A program made the translations under genes and the position numbers. Positions 44,695-54,026 of a stretch of 64,000 bases of DNA are shown here, piece after piece (position 1 is the stretch's first letter; each line of letters starts with the position of its first letter). The notes below the pieces were generated by a model, which saw only the letters and a program-made list of their open reading frames with translations, was not told where the DNA came from and did not search any database. The DNA lies in NCBI RefSeq assembly GCF_000720185.1, contig NZ_JOIY01000015.1, positions 112,590-176,589 of the forward strand, written 5' to 3'. The stretch comes from Streptomyces sp. NRRL S-340 (GTDB taxonomy: Bacteria; Actinomycetota; Actinomycetes; Streptomycetales; Streptomycetaceae).

Positions 44695-45100
44695 CGCATC
44701 GCTCCTTCGACTGCGCAGCCGTCCCGGTGACCCTGACCCGGCCCTGACAAAGTCAGCAGGCCGACGGGTCGTGTCCCGCGTCCCCCTACGGAGGACAGCG
44801 ATGGGACGCACGGGAGGAGCGCCCGGTTCCACCCGCCGCCCACCGCACCTCGCCCACGGACCGCGCGACGGCCGGACCGCCGACGGACGGCCGGCAGCCC
44901 ACGGACGGCGGCTGCCCTTCCGGGCCGCTCACCGAACTGGACCGCCGGACCGCCGGACCGCTCACGGACGGCCGGGCCGCTCTGATGGCCGCCCGTCCGC
45001 CCGCCCGTCCGCCCGCTCACGGCCGGACCCCTCCCCGGCCGCCGAAGCGCGCCGCCCCAGGACGGCCCGGCCGCGTCCGCCGGCTCCGGGCGCGCCGCGC
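44695..45100. other. Intergenic region with CGGACGGCCGG-type low complexity
   Basis: About 400 bases between two minus-strand genes. Imperfect repeats of ACGGACGGCCGG and CCGCCGGACCG run from about 44865 to 45080. No open frame there has both a start signal and normal residue composition. It must contain the promoter of the large membrane protein near 44740. Confidence 0.5.
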
Positions 45101-45325
45101 TCAGTCCCCGTAGTCGGACATCGACTCCAGCAGCCGGGCGGACGAGTCCGGTACCGACACGCCGTGGATCCGGGCGGCGGACACCGTCCCCGGCCCCTCC
45201 GGCCCGGACTTCCGGTCCGGCGCCGACCAGCGCGGGGCCATCCGGGCACAGTCACCGCGCAGCGACGCCAGATCACCGTCCAGGTCGGCGGGGGCGGGGG
45301 CAGCATGGACCTCGTGGTTCGTCAT
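45101..45325 (-). CDS. Small hypothetical protein
   Basis: 74 residues (MTNHEVHAAPAPADLDGDLA...), hydrophilic, no signal or membrane helix. It ends in SSARLLESMSDYGD. Sequence character (balanced charge, third-position GC) suggests it is coding, but I recognise no family. ATG 45325 has no strong ribosome-binding site. It is divergent from the adenosine kinase-like gene. Confidence 0.55.
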   Translation of the reverse strand: MTNHEVHAAPAPADLDGDLASLRGDCARMAPRWSAPDRKSGPEGPGTVSAARIHGVSVPDSSARLLESMSDYGD

Positions 45326-45456
45326 GACCGAACCGTAAGCACGTCACACCCCGCCGAGAAAGATCTACTATCGGGTAGTTTCGCCCGCTTCAGCGCTCTG
45401 TGCGGAACGGGTAGCGTGAACTGTCCGTCCCTCCGCCCACCAGGAGCGTCCACGCC

Positions 45457-46431
45457 GTGCGCATCGCAGTCACCGGCTCCATCGCCACCGACCACCTCAT
45501 GACCTTCCCCGGCCGCTTCGCCGACCAGCTCGTCGCGGACCAGCTGCACACGGTCTCGCTCTCCTTCCTGGTCGACCAGCTGGACGTGCGGCGCGGCGGG
45601 GTCGGCGCCAACATCGCCTTCGGCATGGGCCAGCTCGGCACCCGTCCGGTGCTGGTCGGTGCCGCGGGCGCCGACTTCGGCGAGTACCGCGCCTGGCTGG
45701 ACCGCCACGGCGTCGACACCGCCTCCGTACGCATCTCCGAGACCCTGCACACGGCCCGTTTCGTGTGCACCACCGACGCCGACCACAACCAGATCGGCTC
45801 CTTCTACACCGGTGCGATGAGCGAGGCCCGCCTCATCGAACTGAAGACCGTCGCGGACCGTGTCGGCGGCCTGGACCTGGTGCTGATCGGCGCCGACGAC
45901 CCGGAGGCGATGCTGCGGCACACCGAGGAGTGCCGCTCGCGGTCCATCCCGTTCGCCGCCGACTTCTCCCAGCAGATCGCCCGGATGAACGGCGACGAGA
46001 TCCGGATACTGCTGGACGGCGCCACGTACCTGTTCTCGAACGAGTACGAGAAGGGCCTCATCGAGACCAAGACCGGCTGGAGCGACGCCGAGATCCTCGA
46101 CCGCGTCGGCCACCGGGTGACCACCCTCGGCTCGCGCGGCGTGCGCATCGAGCGGTCCGGCGAGGACCCGATCGAGGTCGGCTGCCCGGACGAGGACCGC
46201 AAGGCCGACCCGACCGGCGTCGGCGACGCCTTCCGCGCCGGGTTCCTCTCCGGCCTGGCCTGGGGCGTCTCCCTGGAACGCGCCGCCCAGGTCGGCTGCA
46301 TGCTCGCCACCTTGGTCATCGAGACCGTCGGCACCCAGGAGTACCAGCTGCGCCGCGCCCACTTCATGGAGCGCTTCACGAAGGCGTACGGCGACGAGGC
46401 GGCCCGCGAGGTCAGGGCCCACCTCGCCTGA
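45457..46431 (+). CDS. adoK: PfkB-family carbohydrate/nucleoside kinase, adenosine kinase-like
   Basis: 324-residue ribokinase-fold kinase. GGVGANIAFGMGQLG near residue 50 and the catalytic signature DPTGVGDAFRAGF near residue 250 (Asp as base, GD for the anion hole) are intact. It resembles the mycobacterial adenosine kinase Rv2202c, whose gene has a similar setting beside ctaC and erpA. GTG 45457 is the start, and a TAGCGT -10-like hexamer lies 40 bases upstream. Substrate specificity (adenosine or a sugar) is inference from synteny. Confidence 0.85.
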   Translation: MRIAVTGSIATDHLMTFPGRFADQLVADQLHTVSLSFLVDQLDVRRGGVGANIAFGMGQLGTRPVLVGAAGADFGEYRAWLDRHGVDTASVRISETLHTARFVCTTDADHNQIGSFYTGAMSEARLIELKTVADRVGGLDLVLIGADDPEAMLRHTEECRSRSIPFAADFSQQIARMNGDEIRILLDGATYLFSNEYEKGLIETKTGWSDAEILDRVGHRVTTLGSRGVRIERSGEDPIEVGCPDEDRKADPTGVGDAFRAGFLSGLAWGVSLERAAQVGCMLATLVIETVGTQEYQLRRAHFMERFTKAYGDEAAREVRAHLA

Positions 46432-46466
46432 GACGGTCCGTCAGGCCGTCGAGCCGGCCAGACGCG

Positions 46467-47846
46467 TCAGGAGATCCGGCGGACGAGGTAGGCCGTACCC
46501 CGCTCCGCCGGTTCCTCCCCGGCGTACTCCTGACCCCGCATCTCGCACCAGGCCGGGATGTCCAGGCGCGCGGCCTCGTCGTCCGCCAGCACGCGGACCG
46601 TGCCGCCGACCGGAACGTCCCCGATCACCTTCGCCAGCTCGATCACCGGGAGCGGGCAGCGCTTGCCCAGGGTGTCGAGGACCAGCTCCCCCGGCCGCGC
46701 GGCCGTCCCGGGCGCGGGCGGCGCGCCCAGCTTCTCCCGTACGCCCGCCACCACGCCCGGCAGCACCGACAGGAACCGCTCGACGTCCTCCTCCGGCGTC
46801 CCGGCGGGCAGCGACACCCGGACGTTGCCCTCGCTCAGCACCCCCATCGCCTTCAGCACATGACTGGGGGTCAGGGTGCTGCTGGTGCAGGAGGAGCCGG
46901 ACGAGACCGAGAAGCCCTCGCGGTCCAGCTCGTGCAGCAGGGTCTCCCCGTCGACATAGAGACAGGAGAAGGTGACGACCCCCGGCAGCCGGCGGACCGG
47001 GTCGCCCACCACCTCCACGTCGGGCACCGACCGCGGCACCCGGGCCCGGATCCGCTCGGTCAGCTCCCGCAGCCGTACCGCCTCAGCCGCCGCCTCCGCC
47101 CGCACCGCCCGCAGCGAAGCCGCCGCGGCCACGATCGCCGGGAGGTTCCCGAACCCCGCCGCCCGGCCCGACTCCCGCTCGTCCACCGGGCCGCGCAGCG
47201 CGAACCGCACCCCCTTGCGCACCACGAGCAGTCCGACCCCGGGCGGCCCGCCCCACTTGTGCGCGCTCGCCGTCAGCAGCGACCAGCCGCCGCCCACCGG
47301 CCCCCAGCCCAGCGACTGGGCCGCGTCCACCAGCAGCGGCACACCGGCCGCCCGGCACACCTCGGCCACCTCGGCGACCGGCTGTTCGGTGCCGACCTCG
47401 TGGTTGGCCGACTGCAGACAGGCGAGGGCGGTGTCCGCGCGCAGCGCCCGCTCGTACGACGCGGCGCTCACCGCACCGCCCCGGTCGACCGCGACCCGGG
47501 TGGTCGTCCCGCCGTCCGCCTCGTGCGCCTCGGCCGAATGGAGCACCGAGGAGTGTTCGACGGATGACACGATCAGGTGACGTCCGACCCGGCGCCGGCC
47601 GGCCAGCGCCCCCGCGACACCGGTGTGCACCGCCTGGGTGCCGGACGAGGTGAACACCAGCTCGTCGGGCCGGCACCCCACCGCACCGGCCGCCGCCTCC
47701 CGGGCCGCGTCCAGCAGCAACCGCGCCCGCCTGCCCTCCTTGTGGAGGCGGGCGGGATCGGCCCACCCCTCGTCGAGCGAGGCGAGCAGCGCCTGCCGGG
47801 CGACGGGGTGCAGGGGGACGGCGGAAGCAGCGTCGAAGTAGGACAC
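46467..47846 (-). CDS. Cysteine desulfurase fused to a TusA/SirA sulfur-relay domain
   Basis: 459 residues. Residues 1-375 are a NifS/IscS-type PLP enzyme: Lys197 in TASAHKWGGPPGVG binds PLP and Cys320 in SVSSGSSCTSSTLTP carries the persulfide. Residues 385-459 are a TusA domain with its persulfide cysteine Cys397 in LDTLGKRCPLPVIELAK (CPxP motif). The protein could therefore abstract sulfur from cysteine and pass it within one chain, for thio-modification or Fe-S/molybdenum cofactor assembly. No iscU-type scaffold is adjacent. The start is GTG 47846. It is divergent from ctaC. Confidence 0.92.
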   Translation of the reverse strand: MSYFDAASAVPLHPVARQALLASLDEGWADPARLHKEGRRARLLLDAAREAAAGAVGCRPDELVFTSSGTQAVHTGVAGALAGRRRVGRHLIVSSVEHSSVLHSAEAHEADGGTTTRVAVDRGGAVSAASYERALRADTALACLQSANHEVGTEQPVAEVAEVCRAAGVPLLVDAAQSLGWGPVGGGWSLLTASAHKWGGPPGVGLLVVRKGVRFALRGPVDERESGRAAGFGNLPAIVAAAASLRAVRAEAAAEAVRLRELTERIRARVPRSVPDVEVVGDPVRRLPGVVTFSCLYVDGETLLHELDREGFSVSSGSSCTSSTLTPSHVLKAMGVLSEGNVRVSLPAGTPEEDVERFLSVLPGVVAGVREKLGAPPAPGTAARPGELVLDTLGKRCPLPVIELAKVIGDVPVGGTVRVLADDEAARLDIPAWCEMRGQEYAGEEPAERGTAYLVRRIS

Positions 47847-48191
47847 GTGCTCACGCTAAGCGCTCCGCGGGGGCGCGCGACAGCGCCCGGCGTGCGGCTG
47901 CGCCGCGGGGCGCGGGAATCCCCGCACGGCCCCTGGCCACCACGAACGGCGTACCCGCGGGCCGGAGGGGGCCACGACTCGCCCGGCCAAAGCACGCCAC
48001 TTCGGGGCATCCCACCCGTCGGCGTGACCCGCGGCGCGTTGGGCACCCCTCCCCGCGACCCGCCGGAAGGCGTCCAGTAGGGTTTGGTCCGCATAAACAT
48101 CCAAACCCCTGCCCGACGCAGGGCGGCGACCGACCAGCGAGAAGGCAGGCCGCAGCCAACCGCGCGGGCGAGACTCTCGGGAAGGCGCTAC
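47847..48191. promoter_or_regulatory. Divergent region upstream of ctaC
   Basis: 345 bases with no gene seen. A TAGGGT -10-like hexamer at 48078-48083 would give a ctaC leader of about 100 bases. No matching -35 is evident. A short GCCC/GGGC hairpin sits in that leader near 48112. Confidence 0.4.
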
Positions 48192-49151
48192 GTGAGTCCC
48201 AACGGCTCCGACCGCTCGCCGCGGCGCCCGATGCGGCGGAAGCTGCTGCAGGCACTGACTGCGGGCCTGGTCCTGGCGACCGCGACCGGTTGCACATACA
48301 AGGACTTCCCCCGGCTGGGTATGCCCACCCCGGCCACGGAAGAGGCTCCGCGGATCCTCTCGCTGTGGCAGGGGTCCTGGGCGGCCGCGATCGCGGTCGG
48401 CGTGCTGGTGTGGGGTCTGATCCTGTGGAGTGCTTTCTTCCACCGGCGCAGCCGCACCAAGGTCGAGGTACCTCCGCAGACCCGGTACAACATGCCCATC
48501 GAGGCCCTGTACACGGTGGTCCCGCTCATCATCGTCTCGGTGCTCTTCTACTTCACGGCCCGCGACGAGTCGAAGCTCCTCGACGAATCCAAGAAGCCCG
48601 ACGTCACGGTCAACGTCGTCGGCTACCAGTGGAGCTGGGCCTTCAACTACGTCGCTCCCGTCGCCGGTTCGGCGGGTGACGCGAAGACCGACAAGAACCT
48701 GCTGGCCATCCCGGACCGGTTCAAGAAGGACTTCCCGGCGAAGGCCGGCGGTGTCTACGACTTCGGTACGCCGGCCACGCGGAACCCGCAGAACGGCAAC
48801 CCGGGTCCGACCCTGTGGCTGCCCAAGGGCAAGACCGTCCGCTTCATCCTCACCTCACGGGACGTCAACCACTCCTTCTGGGTGCTGCCGTTCCTGATGA
48901 AGATGGACGTCATCCCCGGCCACACCAACTCCTTCCAGGTGACCCCCAACCAGGAGGGCACCTTCCGGGGCAAGTGCGCCGAGCTCTGCGGCCAGGACCA
49001 CTCCCGGATGCTGTTCAACGTGAAGGTCGTCTCGCCGGACCGTTACGAGCAGCACCTCAAGGACCTCGCTAAGAAGGGGCAGACCGGTTACGTTCCCGCC
49101 GGCATCGCGCAGACGAGCCACGAGAAGAACCGGGAGACGAACAACCTGTGA
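48192..49151 (+). CDS. ctaC: Cytochrome c oxidase subunit II (aa3 type), lipoprotein
   Basis: 319 residues. The signal ends in a lipobox ([10 protein letters not shown]), giving a lipid-anchored N-terminus. Two membrane helices follow ([15 protein letters not shown] and [14 protein letters not shown]), then a cupredoxin domain with the dinuclear copper A ligands in [14 protein letters not shown] and the aromatic electron-entry patch GYQWSWAF. It takes electrons from the QcrC haems in the bcc-aa3 supercomplex. GTG 48192 has GGGAAGG before it. Its stop overlaps ctaD (GTGA). Confidence 0.95.
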   Translation: MSPNGSDRSPRRPMRRKLLQALTAGLVLATATGCTYKDFPRLGMPTPATEEAPRILSLWQGSWAAAIAVGVLVWGLILWSAFFHRRSRTKVEVPPQTRYNMPIEALYTVVPLIIVSVLFYFTARDESKLLDESKKPDVTVNVVGYQWSWAFNYVAPVAGSAGDAKTDKNLLAIPDRFKKDFPAKAGGVYDFGTPATRNPQNGNPGPTLWLPKGKTVRFILTSRDVNHSFWVLPFLMKMDVIPGHTNSFQVTPNQEGTFRGKCAELCGQDHSRMLFNVKVVSPDRYEQHLKDLAKKGQTGYVPAGIAQTSHEKNRETNNL

Positions 49152-50893
49152 GCATCCTCAACGAACCCCAGGGTGCCGCGGCGGCTGAGGGCTCTTACGA
49201 GAGCGAGCTGCCGGTCCGGCGCAAGCAACCCGGGAACGTGGTGGTGAAGTGGCTGACGACCACCGACCACAAGACGATCGGCACGCTGTATCTGGTGACG
49301 TCGTTCGCGTTCTTCTGCATCGGTGGCGTGATGGCGCTGCTGATGCGTGCCGAGCTGGCCCGGCCGGGCCTGCAGCTCATGTCGAACGAGCAGTTCAACC
49401 AGGCGTTCACGATGCACGGCACGATCATGCTGCTGATGTTCGCGACGCCGCTGTTCGCCGGCTTCACGAACTGGATCATGCCGCTGCAGATCGGCGCCCC
49501 GGACGTGGCGTTCCCGCGGCTGAACATGTTCGCCTACTGGCTGTACCTGTTCGGCTCGCTGATCGCGGTGGGCGGCTTCCTCACCCCGCAGGGTGCGGCC
49601 GACTTCGGCTGGTTCGCCTACGCGCCGCTGTCCGACGCGGTGCACTCGCCGGGTATCGGCGGCGACATGTGGATCATGGGTCTGGCCTTCTCCGGCTTCG
49701 GCACGATCCTCGGCTCGGTCAACTTCATCACCACGATCATCTGCATGCGCGCGCCCGGCATGACCATGTTCCGCATGCCGATCTTCACCTGGAACGTGCT
49801 GCTGACCGCGGTGCTGGTCCTGCTCGCCTTCCCGGTGCTGGCCGCCGCGCTGTTCGCCCTGGAGGCGGACCGCAAGTTCGGTGCCCACGTCTTCGACGCG
49901 GCGAACGGCGGAGCCCTGCTCTGGCAACACCTCTTCTGGTTCTTCGGCCATCCAGAGGTGTACATCATCGCGCTGCCGTTCTTCGGCATCATCAGTGAGG
50001 TCATCCCGGTCTTCTCCCGCAAGCCGATGTTCGGCTACATGGGTCTGATCGGTGCCACGATCTCCATCGCGGGTCTGTCCGTGACGGTGTGGGCCCACCA
50101 CATGTACGTCACCGGTGGTGTGCTGCTGCCGTTCTTCTCCTTCATGACCTTCCTGATCGCGGTCCCGACCGGTGTGAAGTTCTTCAACTGGATCGGCACG
50201 ATGTGGAAGGGCAGCCTGTCCTTCGAGACGCCCATGCTGTGGGCGACCGGCTTCCTGATCACCTTCACCTTCGGTGGTCTGACCGGTGTCATCCTGGCCG
50301 CGCCGCCGCTGGACTTCCACATCTCCGACTCGTACTTCGTGGTGGCGCACTTCCACTACGTGGTCTTCGGCACGGTCGTCTTCGCGATGTTCTCCGGCTT
50401 CCACTTCTGGTGGCCGAAGTTCACCGGCAAGATGCTCGACGAGCGTCTGGGCAAGATGACCTTCTGGATGCTGTTCATCGGCTTCCACGGCACCTTCCTG
50501 GTGCAGCACTGGCTGGGTACCGAGGGCATGCCGCGACGCATCCCCGACTACCTGGCGGCCGACGGCTTCACCGCGCTGAACACGGTGTCGACGATCTTCT
50601 CCTTCCTGCTCGGCCTGTCGATCCTGCCGTTCTTCTACAACGTGTGGAAGACGGCCAAGTACGGCAAGCCGGTCAACATGGACGACCCGTGGGGTTACGG
50701 CCGCTCCCTGGAGTGGGCGACCTCCTGCCCGCCGCCGCGGCACAACTTCCTCACCCTGCCGCGGATCCGCAGCGAATCCCCGGCGTTCGACCTGCACCAC
50801 CCGGAGATCGCCGCGCTCGACCAGCTCGAGAACGCCGGTCACGGGGGCTCCGAGAAGGCTGCCGTCGCCGGCGGCAAGGAGGCCGGCAAGTGA
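49148..50893 (+). CDS. ctaD: Cytochrome c oxidase subunit I
   Basis: 581 residues, 12 membrane helices. Haem a, haem a3 and copper B ligands are in [13 protein letters not shown], the [14 protein letters not shown] segment with the cross-linked His-Tyr, [11 protein letters not shown] and [13 protein letters not shown]. This is the proton-pumping catalytic core that reduces oxygen. GTG 49148 overlaps the ctaC stop by four bases, and the stop overlaps the ctaF start in the same way, so all three are translationally coupled. Confidence 0.97.
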   Translation: MSILNEPQGAAAAEGSYESELPVRRKQPGNVVVKWLTTTDHKTIGTLYLVTSFAFFCIGGVMALLMRAELARPGLQLMSNEQFNQAFTMHGTIMLLMFATPLFAGFTNWIMPLQIGAPDVAFPRLNMFAYWLYLFGSLIAVGGFLTPQGAADFGWFAYAPLSDAVHSPGIGGDMWIMGLAFSGFGTILGSVNFITTIICMRAPGMTMFRMPIFTWNVLLTAVLVLLAFPVLAAALFALEADRKFGAHVFDAANGGALLWQHLFWFFGHPEVYIIALPFFGIISEVIPVFSRKPMFGYMGLIGATISIAGLSVTVWAHHMYVTGGVLLPFFSFMTFLIAVPTGVKFFNWIGTMWKGSLSFETPMLWATGFLITFTFGGLTGVILAAPPLDFHISDSYFVVAHFHYVVFGTVVFAMFSGFHFWWPKFTGKMLDERLGKMTFWMLFIGFHGTFLVQHWLGTEGMPRRIPDYLAADGFTALNTVSTIFSFLLGLSILPFFYNVWKTAKYGKPVNMDDPWGYGRSLEWATSCPPPRHNFLTLPRIRSESPAFDLHHPEIAALDQLENAGHGGSEKAAVAGGKEAGK

Positions 50894-51288
50894 AGATCCA
50901 GGGCAAGATGTTCATCTGGCTGAGCGCCTTCCTGCTCGTCATGGCGATCGTCTATGGCGTGTGGTCGAAGGAGCCGGCCGGCACCACGGCCCTCTTCCTC
51001 TCCTTCGGCCTGAGCATCATGGTCGGCTTCTACCTCGGCTTCACGGCCAAGCGGGTCGACGCGGGCGCTCAGGACAACAAGGAGGCCGATGTCGCGGACG
51101 ACGCCGGTGAGCTGGGCTTCTTCAGCCCGCACAGCTGGCAGCCGCTCGCCCTCGGCGTCGGTGGCGCGCTGGCCTTCCTGGGCGTTGCCCTCGGCTGGTG
51201 GCTGCTGTACTTCGGAGCGCCGATCGTCTTCCTCGCGCTGCTCGGCTGGGTCTTCGAGTACTACCGCGGTGAGAACCGCACCCAGTAG
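50890..51288 (+). CDS. ctaF: Cytochrome c oxidase subunit IV, actinobacterial type
   Basis: 132 residues with four hydrophobic helices ([35 protein letters not shown] and two in the C-terminal half). It ends in [18 protein letters not shown], the actinobacterial subunit IV pattern. It stabilises the aa3 oxidase in the supercomplex. The GTG start overlaps the ctaD stop. A hairpin with a T tract follows 16 bases later and closes the operon. Confidence 0.93.
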   Translation: MKIQGKMFIWLSAFLLVMAIVYGVWSKEPAGTTALFLSFGLSIMVGFYLGFTAKRVDAGAQDNKEADVADDAGELGFFSPHSWQPLALGVGGALAFLGVALGWWLLYFGAPIVFLALLGWVFEYYRGENRTQ

Positions 51289-51304
51289 CACAGACTGAAC
51301 ACCG

Positions 51305-51351
51305 GGGAACCCGGGCACTCCATCGGACGAGTGCCCGGGTTCCCTCTTTTT
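51305..51351 (+). terminator. ctaCDF intrinsic terminator with T tract
   Basis: GGGAACCCGGGCACTC (51305-51320) pairs with GAGTGCCCGGGTTCCC (51329-51344) and is followed by TCTTTTT. It is the only classic rho-independent terminator with a U tract that I found in the window. Confidence 0.92.
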
Positions 51352-51420
51352 GTCGTACCGGCATCCCCCGGACGGACGACCCACCGTGCCGGAGTTGACG
51401 AAGCTCCTTAGCGTGCTGCC

Positions 51421-52692
51421 ATGAGCACCACACTGTTCTCGCGGGGCGCAAAGGCCGGTGTCAGCTGCACTCTTCTGGTGGTCGCCCTCGGCGCGGGCGT
51501 CACCGCCTGCGGTGCGGACGACAACCCCCTGGCCGCCGACCCCTACGACGCGGCGGACCAGATCTCCTTCAGCGGCCTCACGGAGGCCGGCAAGAAGGCC
51601 GACCCGGAAAAACCCCTGGTGGTCACCGCCTCGGGCTCCGAGGGGCGCATCACGGACGTCACCGCCGTGGACGCCACAGGGCGGCACGTCTCGGGTGAAC
51701 TCGCCGCCGACGGCAGCCGCTGGCACAGCACCTCACCACTGGCCGCCGGCGCCCACTACACCCTCACGGTGAGCACCGAGAACGACGACGGCGCACCCGG
51801 CCGCAAGGTCGTCGGCTTCGACACCAGCAAGCCCGCGACCACCAAGCGCCTGAACGTCACGTTCGGCCCGGAGGCGGGCACCTACGGCGTCGGCGAGCCC
51901 ATCGTGGCCGAACTGGACCAGCCCGTGAAGGACAAGGCGCAGCGCGCCGTCGTGGAGCGAGGTCTCCAGGTGGTGTCCACGCCCGCCGTGCAGGGCTCCT
52001 GGTACTGGGTGGACGACAAGCAGCTCCACTACCGGCCCAAGGACTACTGGCCCGCGAACGCCACCATCCAGGTGCACAGCACCCTCCAGGACATCCGCAT
52101 CGGCGACCAGCTGTACGGCGGCACCGCCAAGCCGCTGACCGTCACCACCGGGGACCGGGTCGTCGCCGTCACGGACGCGGCCACGCACCGGCTGACGGTC
52201 TACCGGAACGACGAGAAGATCAAGGAGATCCCCGTCACCACCGGCAAGCCCGGATTCGAGACCCGCAACGGCGTCAAGGTGGTACTCGCCAAGCAGTACT
52301 TCGTGCGGATGAAGAGCACCACCGTCGGCATCGCCGCGGGCTCCTCGGACTCCTACGACCTGCCGGTGTACTACGCCACCCGGGTCACCTGGAGCGGCGA
52401 GTTCGTGCACGCCGCCCCCTGGTCCGTCGGCTCCCAGGGCAGCGCCAACGTCAGCCACGGCTGCACCGGCATGAGCACGCCGAACGCCAAGTGGTTCTTC
52501 GACAACATCCACGAGGGCGACGTCGTCCAGGTCGTCAACTCCAAGGGCGATCCGATGGAGCTGTTCGACAACGGCATCGGCGACTGGAACCTGTCCTGGC
52601 AGAAGTGGCTCCAGGGCAGCGCCCTGGCCTCCGGGACCCGGTCGGCCGCCCCGCAGGGGAACCAGGCGCGGCTGAGCCCCCAGAGCCTCTGA
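51421..52692 (+). CDS. L,D-transpeptidase lipoprotein (YkuD, Ig-like domains)
   Basis: 423 residues. Lipobox GAGVTACGAD anchors it outside the membrane. Residues about 40-245 form two Ig-like domains of the type in mycobacterial LdtMt2. The YkuD catalytic domain follows with the active-site block from FVHAAPWSVGSQGSANVSHG to CTGMS (His and Cys present). It makes 3-3 cross-links in peptidoglycan. No ribosome-binding site precedes ATG 51421, and a TAGCGT hexamer 10 bases upstream suggests a leaderless message. It stands between two halves of the cytochrome oxidase genes. Confidence 0.9.
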   Translation: MSTTLFSRGAKAGVSCTLLVVALGAGVTACGADDNPLAADPYDAADQISFSGLTEAGKKADPEKPLVVTASGSEGRITDVTAVDATGRHVSGELAADGSRWHSTSPLAAGAHYTLTVSTENDDGAPGRKVVGFDTSKPATTKRLNVTFGPEAGTYGVGEPIVAELDQPVKDKAQRAVVERGLQVVSTPAVQGSWYWVDDKQLHYRPKDYWPANATIQVHSTLQDIRIGDQLYGGTAKPLTVTTGDRVVAVTDAATHRLTVYRNDEKIKEIPVTTGKPGFETRNGVKVVLAKQYFVRMKSTTVGIAAGSSDSYDLPVYYATRVTWSGEFVHAAPWSVGSQGSANVSHGCTGMSTPNAKWFFDNIHEGDVVQVVNSKGDPMELFDNGIGDWNLSWQKWLQGSALASGTRSAAPQGNQARLSPQSL

Positions 52693-52708
52693 GACCGCCG
52701 GTCCGGGA

Positions 52709-52736
52709 CGGCCCGCGCCCGCTGGGCAGCGGGCCG
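52709..52736. terminator. Convergent terminator hairpin
   Basis: CGGCCCGC and GCGGGCCG flank a 12-base loop that itself pairs (GCCCGCTGGGC). It lies between stop codons at 52692 and 52753. Confidence 0.6.
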
Positions 52737-52752
52737 CCCGGAGCCGCCGCTC

Positions 52753-53148
52753 CTACACCAGCGCGGGCTTGCGCAGCAGCGCGGCCAGTGCGGCGGCGAA
52801 CTCCACCGGCTCCACCGGAAGGGTGACCGCAGCGTCCGCGCGGCTCCAGGTGGCCAGCCAGGCGTCCTGCGGCCGCCCGATGAGCAGCAGCACCGGCGGG
52901 CACCGGAAGACCTCGTCCTTGATCTGGCGGCACATCCCCATGCCGCCCATCGGCACGGCCTCGCCGTCCAGGACGCAGACGTCGATCCCGCCCCGGTCCA
53001 GTTCGGCCAGGACCGCCGCGGGCGTGGCGCACTCCACGAACTCCACCACGGGCGCGTCCTGGGCCGGCCGCCGGCCCGTGGCCAACCGCACCTGCTCCCG
53101 GGTGTTGGCGTCGTCGCTGTAGACCAGGACCGTCGCGGTCGCCTGCAT
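52753..53148 (-). CDS. Atypical receiver-like regulator
   Basis: 131 residues with the alternating fold of a CheY-like receiver: acidic pair in VLVYSDDANTRE, phospho-acceptor position in VCVLDGEAVPMGGMG and a later VLLLIGRPQD. The usual C-terminal lysine (K in LPKP) is replaced: the sequence reads AAVTLPVEPVEF. This makes normal phosphorylation doubtful. There is no output domain. GGAGGAACA directly precedes ATG 53148. It is divergent from ctaE, so it might control or respond to the respiratory genes (inference only). Confidence 0.75.
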   Translation of the reverse strand: MQATATVLVYSDDANTREQVRLATGRRPAQDAPVVEFVECATPAAVLAELDRGGIDVCVLDGEAVPMGGMGMCRQIKDEVFRCPPVLLLIGRPQDAWLATWSRADAAVTLPVEPVEFAAALAALLRKPALV

Positions 53149-53332
53149 TGTTCCTCCACGCCTCTTGAGAAGACACAGCATTGTGCGGAACTTCCGGGTA
53201 CCGATGGCGCGGATGCTACTCCCTCGCGGACCCGGTCAACACCGCCTTGAACACCCCTTCGATGGGCCATACGGGCTGGACACACCCCACAGACACTCCG
53301 AACGGCACCCCCCGGAGTGAGGGCGGGATAAG

Positions 53333-53353
53333 CGACCGACATAATGTCGGTCG
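53333..53353. promoter_or_regulatory. Palindrome spanning the ctaE start codon
   Basis: CGACCGACAT (53333-53342), A, then ATGTCGGTCG (53344-53353): perfect 10-bp arms around one base, with the ctaE ATG as the first three bases of the right arm. In RNA it would hide the start codon in a hairpin. In DNA it could be an operator. Confidence 0.6.
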
Positions 53354-53964
53354 TGGCGACAGCAACGACAGTAGAAACCGGGCACGCGCACCCGTCGGTC
53401 AACCGGCCGAACCTCACCAGCGTCGGAACCATCATCTGGCTGAGTTCCGAGCTGATGTTCTTCGCGGCCCTCTTCGCGATGTACTTCACCCTGCGATCGG
53501 TGACGGGTCCGGCGCACTGGAAGGAGATGGCGGACCACCTCAACGTCCCCTTCTCGTCGGCGAACACCACGATCCTGGTGCTCTCCTCACTCACCTGCCA
53601 GCTCGGCGTCTTCGCCGCCGAGCGCGGTGACGTGAAGAAGCTCCGGGGCTGGTTCATCGTCACCTTCATCATGGGTGCGATCTTCATCGGCGGTCAGATC
53701 TACGAGTACACCAGCCTGGTGAAGGAGGACGGGCTCTCCCTGTCCTCCGACCCGTACGGCTCGGTGTTCTACCTGACCACCGGCTTCCACGGGCTGCACG
53801 TGACAGGCGGTCTCATCGCCTTCCTGCTGGTCCTCGGCCGTACCTACGCGGCCCGGAGGTTCACCCACGAGCAGGCGACCGCGGCCATCGTCGTGTCCTA
53901 CTACTGGCACTTCGTCGATGTCGTCTGGATCGGCCTCTTCGCCACGATCTACCTGATCAAGTAG
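53344..53964 (+). CDS. ctaE: Cytochrome c oxidase subunit III
   Basis: 206 residues, five membrane helices. Conserved segments are [39 protein letters not shown] and the C-terminal [20 protein letters not shown]. It supports proton uptake and stability of subunit I. ATG 53344 is used. GTG 53353 (VATATTV) is an alternative, and neither has a clear ribosome-binding site, so initiation may be leaderless or controlled by the palindrome over the start. It leads the ctaE-qcrC-qcrA-qcrB operon. Confidence 0.95.
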   Translation: MSVVATATTVETGHAHPSVNRPNLTSVGTIIWLSSELMFFAALFAMYFTLRSVTGPAHWKEMADHLNVPFSSANTTILVLSSLTCQLGVFAAERGDVKKLRGWFIVTFIMGAIFIGGQIYEYTSLVKEDGLSLSSDPYGSVFYLTTGFHGLHVTGGLIAFLLVLGRTYAARRFTHEQATAAIVVSYYWHFVDVVWIGLFATIYLIK

Positions 53965-54026
53965 CCGACGAACCGATCCAAGTCCGCAAAGCATCGACGC
54001 AGAAGATCCTGACACCGGGGTAATCC

